From contig CM060704.1 of the NCBI GenBank assembly GCA_030686995.1, positions 110,862,542 to 110,926,541 on the forward strand: 64,000 bases of DNA. The letters are read 5' to 3'. This document shows positions 58,220 to 64,000 of the stretch, one piece after another; within the stretch, counting starts at the first letter, position 1, and every line of letters starts with the position of its first letter. Origin of the DNA: Artemisia argyi. Lineage: Eukaryota; Streptophyta; Magnoliopsida; Asterales; Asteraceae. The notes under the pieces were generated by a model. The model did not search any database. It was not told the DNA's origin and worked only from the letters and a program-made list of their open reading frames with translations. A program made the position numbers and the translations under genes.

Positions 58220-59325
58220 CGGTGTGTCCATGGCCAAGAAGCCATGGAAATTCTTAAAGCTTGTCATGATGGACCCACGGGGGGACATCATAACCCAAAT
58301 TACACCGCCAAAAAGGTGTTTGATTCGGGATTCTTTTGGCCCACAATCTACAAAGACGCCCATGAACTTATCAAAACCTGTGAGGCTTGCCAGTGTCACG
58401 GGAATATTTCCAAAAAGAATGAGATGCCACAAAACGCCATCCAAGTCTGTGAAATATTTGATATGTCGTGGCTGTCGACTATCTGTCAAAATGGGTGGAA
58501 GCAAAAGCTTTACCCACCAATGATGCCCGAGTAGTTGTTAAATTTCTAAAGTCTCTCTTTGCCAGATTCGGGACTCCTCGTGCCATTATCAGTGATCGTG
58601 GCACACACTTCTGCAATGAACAATTTTCAAAAGTGATGTTGAAATATGGTGTAACTCACCGTCTTTCAACTGCATACCACCCACAAACAAGTGGGCAGGT
58701 GGAGGTCTCGAATCGGGGTATTAAGAGAATTCTGGAGAGGACGGTTGGAGAAAACCGTGCCTCTTGGTCAGATAAGCTGGATGATGCATTATGGGCTTTC
58801 CGCACTGCTTACAAAACACCCATCGAGTGTACTCCATAAAAGCTAGTGTACAGGAAAGCATGTCATCTTCCGATCGAATTAGAACATAAGGCCTACTGGG
58901 CCTTAAAACATGCAAATTTCGACCTTCACACAGCGGGTGATCACCGCAAGGTTCAACTAAATGAATTAAATGAACTTCATGATCAAGCTTATGAGAATTC
59001 TTTGATTTACAAGGAAAAAACCAAGAAGATACACGACTCTAAAATTAAAAACCGTGTTTTCAACATCGGTGACAAAGTCATTCTCTTCAATTCACGATTG
59101 AAGATATTCTCAGGAAAGCTTAAAACCCGTTGGTCTGGGCCATTCACTGTCACAAAAGTATTTCCATACGGAACTGTTAAATTATCTCAACCTGACGGTT
59201 CCAACTTCAAAGTGAATGGCCATCGGTTAAAGCACTACTTTGGAGGGGATGTACCACAAATGGTTGTCCAGGATCTCCAAACTTTTTCCCACGAACCAAT
59301 GAATTCGGGGATCGAGTCAAGCTAG
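58220..59325 (+). pseudogene. Second Athila integrase, broken
   Basis: After the TGA the integrase zinc region is readable ([24 protein letters not shown]; Cys-Gln-Cys where the sister has CQRH). About 65 bp are deleted after CEIFD, so the segment holding [11 protein letters not shown] is lost and the frame changes. It resumes as [20 protein letters not shown] with Asp in [10 protein letters not shown] and Glu in [17 protein letters not shown] at 58837-58839 follows TPIECTP, then [17 protein letters not shown] continues to the GPF domain ([30 protein letters not shown]) and the end at 59325. Confidence 0.9.
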
Positions 59326-59592
59326 CGACTCGATGAACAAAAACTGTAGCAACAACATGGGTTTTCACCCATGTCTCTGACTTCTTTCTACTTTCTAACA
59401 CCCTAGTGTGGGGGAGTGGCCGTCCCCTGCAGTTATTTGAAATGTATATATCTCTAAAAAAAAAAAAAAAAAAAAAATCTGTGATTGTATGTACATATAA
59501 ATAAAGTGAAAAAATGAAAAATGATATTTCCACATTTAGCTTATAATATTATCTTTTTATGTTCAAAGAGTCGGCATAATAGCCGGGACTTT

Positions 59593-59612
59593 GAATATTG
59601 AGGACAATATTC
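59593..59612 (+). other. Conserved stem-loop before a PPT-like motif
   Basis: GAATATTG-AGGA-CAATATTC, an 8-bp perfect stem. The same sequence is at 23428-23447 (minus strand) in the other Athila. Confidence 0.8.
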
Positions 59613-60160
59613 AATTCTAAGTGTGGGGGAAATTCTAGCGAATTTTATCACATTATATCCTCTAGTACCCCCGTTTTTGGCCCAAAATTTTCAAATTTTT
59701 TTTCACTTTATTTCAAAAAATTTTGTGGTTATCAGTCCGCCATGTCTAAACGACAAAAGGATTGGCTAATCCAGGAGCAAACGGCTCTTGGTAAAGATAT
59801 ATCAAATCCGTTCACGGCTTGCAATTTGCCCAAAATTGTATGGTATCTCAACTCGCCATATCCAAAAAAGTGAAAGAGTTGGCTAGCCCGCAAGATTATG
59901 GCTTGTAGTAAAGGCAGTGGAAAAACCATAATTGGTAATCAGCTCACCAAGATGTCGACTATGTCCATCAAGAGTTGGCTAGTCCAGAAGCAAACGACTT
60001 TTGGTAAAGACAAATCAAATCCATTGACAGCTGGTGGTTTGCTCAAAATCACATGGTTATCAAGTGGACCATAGTTCTTACTTGAACATAAACATTTGGC
60101 TACTCCAGAAGTAATGGCTTTTGGTAAAGAGTGTCAAATCCATTAAGTTTTTCTCAAAAG

Positions 60161-60179
60161 ATTGCTAGGGACTAGCAAT
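60161..60179 (+). other. Conserved stem-loop before the true PPT
   Basis: ATTGCTAG-GGA-CTAGCAAT, an 8-bp perfect stem, six bases before AGTGTGGGGGAT. The same hairpin is at 22862-22880 in the minus-strand Athila, likewise close to its PPT. Confidence 0.8.
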
Positions 60180-60196
60180 GTTTTAGTGTGGGGGAT

Positions 60197-63100
60197 TGAT
60201 GAGTGTGTAAATACTCATCATTTTTACATAATCTGAGCTGCCAAAACATCTAAAAATACTCAAATATGCATCATAATACTAAAAATATCCTAGGAATGTG
60301 TTTTATATGTTTCAGATGCAAAATAATCAAAAACAGATGAAAAATGAACAAAGTTTCCATAATTGGCAGTTTCAGTCCCTCATCTTTTAAAAGTTGTCAA
60401 ATCTAGTCCCTGGTTATTCTAAAAACTTGAAAAAGTCACCAAAGGTCCTTTTAAATCACAAAATGACATATTTAGTCCTTTGGTGCAAAGTTTCATAAAA
60501 TTGCAAGTTTAGTCCCTCAACTTTGAAAATTGACAAAAATGGTCCCTGGGATATTAAAACTTTGAGAAAAATAAATTTTGTCCTTGAACTTCTCATTTAT
60601 GGCAGGAATGGTCCTTGGTTGCAAAACATTGGTGAAATTACATGTTTGGTCCCTGGAGTTTGGAAAATTGGCAGATTTAGTCCTTGGGAATTTTAAAGGT
60701 GAAAAGTCAACATGGTACCTTGGACTAGGGAAACTTGGCAGAAAATACCCTTATGAGAACTTTGGAATAATGCCACATCAGGCCCCTCATCTTTGCGGTA
60801 TTTACAAAATTGGTCCTTGTGTTAATATTACAAACCAAACGGATCCCTTAATATTAAACCCATCCAAATACCAAATCCAATCCAAACTAAATCCATACAC
60901 CAAGCCAACTTCCCTTTATCCCAGCCCAACTCAACACAGGCCTACCCACACCCCCGTTTAATACCACTAGGGTCAAACAGTGACCCTCGGTCAAACCAGT
61001 CAAACACCCTTCACCCTTCCCTCTCCTTCCCTCCCCCACACAACTTGTACCTGCAAATCCATCACTTCACCACCTCACCATTTCCACCGCCCAATCCACT
61101 CACTTACCCCCAATTGCACCTAACAAAACAACCACAATAAATGCCACCACCCCCAAAGGTCCCAATTGCATTATAATATTTTGGCGCCAAAATGAGTTAA
61201 CGGTCAAGATTAAATTTTTATCATCCAAGGGCTCAGGTTTATGATGGGATTTGTTCAGAAGACCAAGGGAAACCCTAATTCTCAAGTATAAAAGGAAGAG
61301 AAGTAAGAAGGAAAGAGTAGTTCAATTTTTAGCTTAATTGTAGTCGTAATAGTTGTAGCTTGTTATTCTAGTTTAATTAAAAGCTTTTAAGCATTGTATT
61401 GGTCAATTCAATTGTAATCTCAACTATTTCAAGCAATATATTACAAGTTTCAGTATATCATTTAGTTTATGCAATTTTTGCTTTTTCAAAAATTAGTAAT
61501 AAGCTCTGTTGTTACTTATATGTAAGGATAAGGACTCTTAGGCTCATATAAGCTCCCAGAAAGCTTAAATAAGCTTTTAGAAACTTTAAAACATAGCTTA
61601 GATATAAAAAACTCAAAAACACAAAAATAGTCAACAAAAGTCAAACTTGCAGGTTTATGAAGATGAAAGCTGGAGCACTGTGAATCCTGGATGGCAGTGG
61701 GTTAGAGGCTTTGTGAAAAGCCATTAGGAGTGTTCTGTGATCTTTGGTTCATGTGAAGTATTGCTTGGATGGCATGAAGTAAGAAAAATTTATATTTTTC
61801 TTCTGTTTTAATCTTACCTAGTATTGTCTGTTTGTTTATGTGTTTTAGATCTTATTAGAATAATGCTAATCTGTTTCATGTCCTAAATAGTTGTTTTGCT
61901 TTGAAAATTGCATCATCACAAGTTGTTAACTAGTGTTTGGATTAGTGAGCATCACTGAGTTGAGACCTGTTTTTGTTGTTCTTGTTTGTTGAAACATGTT
62001 GCAGTAGGTATAAGTAGATCACTAAAGTCATAAAACCTAGGTCTTGTTCAAGAAAAAGTCAAATACACCTTTAATCTCAACTCACTTGTTGACTGTTTAG
62101 ATTTAAGTGTCTAAATTCTTCATATCAGTTCACTAGTTGTTGTTTTAACCTAATTTCATTTCAAATATCATAGCATAGCTTAATCAGTCAATAGTGATCA
62201 TTGGAAATTGGTAAAAGTCAACTTAGGAGTATTTTTCTCAAAAGTCAAAAAACCAAGACTGTGAAGTTGGACAGATCTTTGAGATCATTTGTAAGATTTA
62301 ATACTGGTCAAGACTGCTAATTTCTTGTTGATTTGTAATATTTGGTTGCTTGTGAGTCTGAATCAAAAGAAAGATTGGATTTTGAACATCATTTGGTCAT
62401 AACAATTTGGTTTTGAAGTTGTCTGTTGAGCTTATAACTTCCCCTGTGTCACAGCTTTTGCACAACTTTCATCAGCTCACCATTAGATTGTTTGTGGACA
62501 TAAGCCTTCAAACTTTGGCATTTTAGGAAGCTTGTTAGCCCAACTCAACATACCAGTTGTTATTTTTAACCCTAGTAGCTTTGCCCCTAGCCTGCTTGTC
62601 CCCATAAGCTACCCACACCACACTCAGTACACTGAGTGACCAGTGTGACTCACCCAACTTCCAAAGGACCCACAGGCTGCATCAGTGGGCCCCACTGGGT
62701 GCTTTTTGGTTCTATCAAAAGCTCACCTGGCTGGCTTGTTGGTTCCAAGCTTAATTTAAGCTTTTACACCTTTTCCCCAAGCTTTTCTTGGCTTTTACCT
62801 TACCCACAATACACTGAGTACACTGAGTACTCAGTGTTTGCATCAAAGTTCACAAGCTTGCCAAAAGCTCATTAGTGAGCCATAAGCTCTGCTTCTTGGC
62901 TTATTATGAAGCTCACCAGACCAGCTTTTAGGACCAACTTTCATTTTGGACCCTTGTGCTTATTTGTGGGACCCACATAGGCCTGCAGTTGCCCTTTTGG
63001 GCTGCAAGTATTCTAGGTTGTTGATTTTAGCTTATTTGCTTGTTGTAGCTTATTATTCAGATCTTTTGTTTGTTATAGCTCATTTCCAATTCACTTAAGT

Positions 63101-64000
63101 TGGCTATAGCTTATTTTGCCTTCTGTGATCAGTGTTTAGCTTATTTTAACCTGAACAATCCAACATTAAGCTAATAAGTCCACTGATTAGGAAAAGGGGG
63201 TGCACATAGCTTATTTTTAAGCTATAACAAAAGTGTTTTTGTAAAAGTTTCTTGTTTTTAGCTTATTTCCATTTTTCAAAAAGAAAATCCAACAAAAAAT
63301 CAAATTTAAAATTAGTGATAGCTTCTATTTAATAGATTTTATCTTTTTAATTTTCTTTTTAGCTTATTAATAAGCAATTCATCATTTTTATATTTTTCTT
63401 AATTTCCTGTCACCTTAAGGTATTTTCAATAATTTTCTTAGATTTTTCTCTTTTGGTTTGATAATTATTAGAATTAAAAATAGTTTAATTAATTAATTAG
63501 ATAATATTAGTAATTAAATAGTTTTCTTAATTTTTAATTAACAACAGTAGGTTTTTATAATTTTCCTAGGATTCTTAAATCATTTAAGACTTTTAGAAAA
63601 TAGTTTCTTAAAATTTACTGTTCATTTTCTAATTTTCTTAATTAATTTAGTTAAATTAGGTTTTAATTAATTAATAAGTAAATAATTAGTAAAATAGTCT
63701 AAATATAATTTTTAGAAACTTTTTATAATTTTCTAGGATTCCTGTGATGGTTAGTTAGTTTTATAAATTTTTATATAATTTTCTAAGTCATTTAAGTATT
63801 ATTAGTAATTTAAAATAGTTTAAATAGCTTAATTAATATAATTAGTATTTAATTAATAGAAAACCCACAAAAAGACAAAAAAAACATTTCTTTTTAATTT
63901 TTATACTTTCTTCAAGTTCATTTAGAAGTTTAGAAAATAATTTTGCAAGTTTATAGTTTAATTTGTAGCCTTTGTCATTTTTAGTTTGATTTAAATTAGA
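60197..64000 (+). repeat. 3' LTR of the second Athila (cut by window end)
   Basis: At least 3,804 bp. Subrepeats: an array of AGTCCCT/GGTCCTT units (about 60355-60830), an 18-bp palindrome at 62820-62837, and frequent TAGCTTATT words near 63030-63370. The 79-codon ORF at 62636 recurs in both LTRs and is not considered a gene. Confidence 0.93.

Larger units (their letters stand above)
59326..60196 (+). other. Second Athila 3' non-coding region with tandem units and PPT
   Basis: Polypurine motifs AGTGTGGGGGAG (59404-59416), AAGTGTGGGGGAA (59619-59631) and AGTGTGGGGGAT (60185-60196, the true PPT). Four degenerate units of the TTGGCTAGTCCAGAAGCAAA...TTTTGGTAAAGA type start near 59762, 59879, 59974 and 60095. 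Stem-loops at 59593-59612 and 60161-60179. An A run at 59455-59477. No gene. Confidence 0.8.
50322..64000 (+). mobile_element. Second Athila-type element, plus strand, 5' LTR truncated, runs off the window
   Basis: 5' LTR 50322 to about 53999, Gag-Pol 54000-59325, 3' non-coding 59326-60196 and 3' LTR from 60197 to beyond the window. It is a sister of the minus-strand Athila: Pol proteins are highly similar and the LTRs share motifs but have diverged. At about 54000 the 5' LTR jumps directly into mid-gag, so the end of the LTR, the PBS, leader and gag start are deleted. Several stops and small deletions occur. LTR copies are nearly identical (about 99.5% by eye). Confidence 0.93.

Overview
This is repeat-rich plant nuclear DNA, with nested LTR retrotransposons, a LINE, a MITE, and remnants of two kinds of intron-bearing host gene. 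The Athila-type and Tekay-type Gag and Pol proteins and the LTR style look most like those of Asteraceae. That family-level guess comes from familiarity with such proteins, not from a search. No rRNA, tRNA, CRISPR or prokaryotic-style operon was seen.

Layout. 1-5884 is the decayed 3' part of a plus-strand LTR element (probably Copia) ending in a 920-bp LTR. It sits in the last intron of an ankyrin/PGG-domain (ITN1/ACD6-like) gene whose final exon is at 5998-6654. A tandem paralogue with five phase-matched exons follows at 7287-10838. It has one in-frame TGA just before the PGG exon. 12130-13604 is a 5'-truncated minus-strand LINE.

From about 16.1 to 42.8 kb five minus-strand exon-like blocks join in phase (A 42525-42764, B 42227-42445, C 16805-16918, D 16298-16450, E from 16201). 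They look like one unrecognised host gene broken by transposons. A 273-bp Stowaway-like MITE fills the C-D intron. The B-C intron is now about 25.3 kb. It holds a foldback element with ~590-bp arms, then a retroposon-like segment, then a complete 21.9-kb minus-strand Athila element with 3.58-kb LTRs and TSD ATAAT. Inside that Athila's gag lies a 7,763-bp plus-strand non-autonomous Athila relative (1,408-bp LTRs, TSD CTTCT) that keeps Gag-protease and a short integrase tail but lacks RT, RNase H and the integrase core.

Exon A is cut by a minus-strand Tekay chromovirus (42765-50321, continuing beyond the window). The Tekay 5' LTR is itself interrupted at a GT microsatellite by a second, plus-strand Athila (50322-64000+). 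That copy has lost its primer-binding site, leader and gag start. All autonomous-type elements carry frameshifts or stops, so none seems able to encode a full set of proteins. Rough LTR comparisons by eye give an order from oldest to youngest: Tekay (~3% different), minus-strand Athila (~1%), then the nested non-autonomous element and the second Athila (~0.5%). This agrees with the nesting.

The most notable signals are the reconstructed host gene with its transposon-filled intron, the array of TGACG palindromes upstream of the TATA box in the nested element's LTR, and a stem-loop/polypurine module shared by three Athila families.
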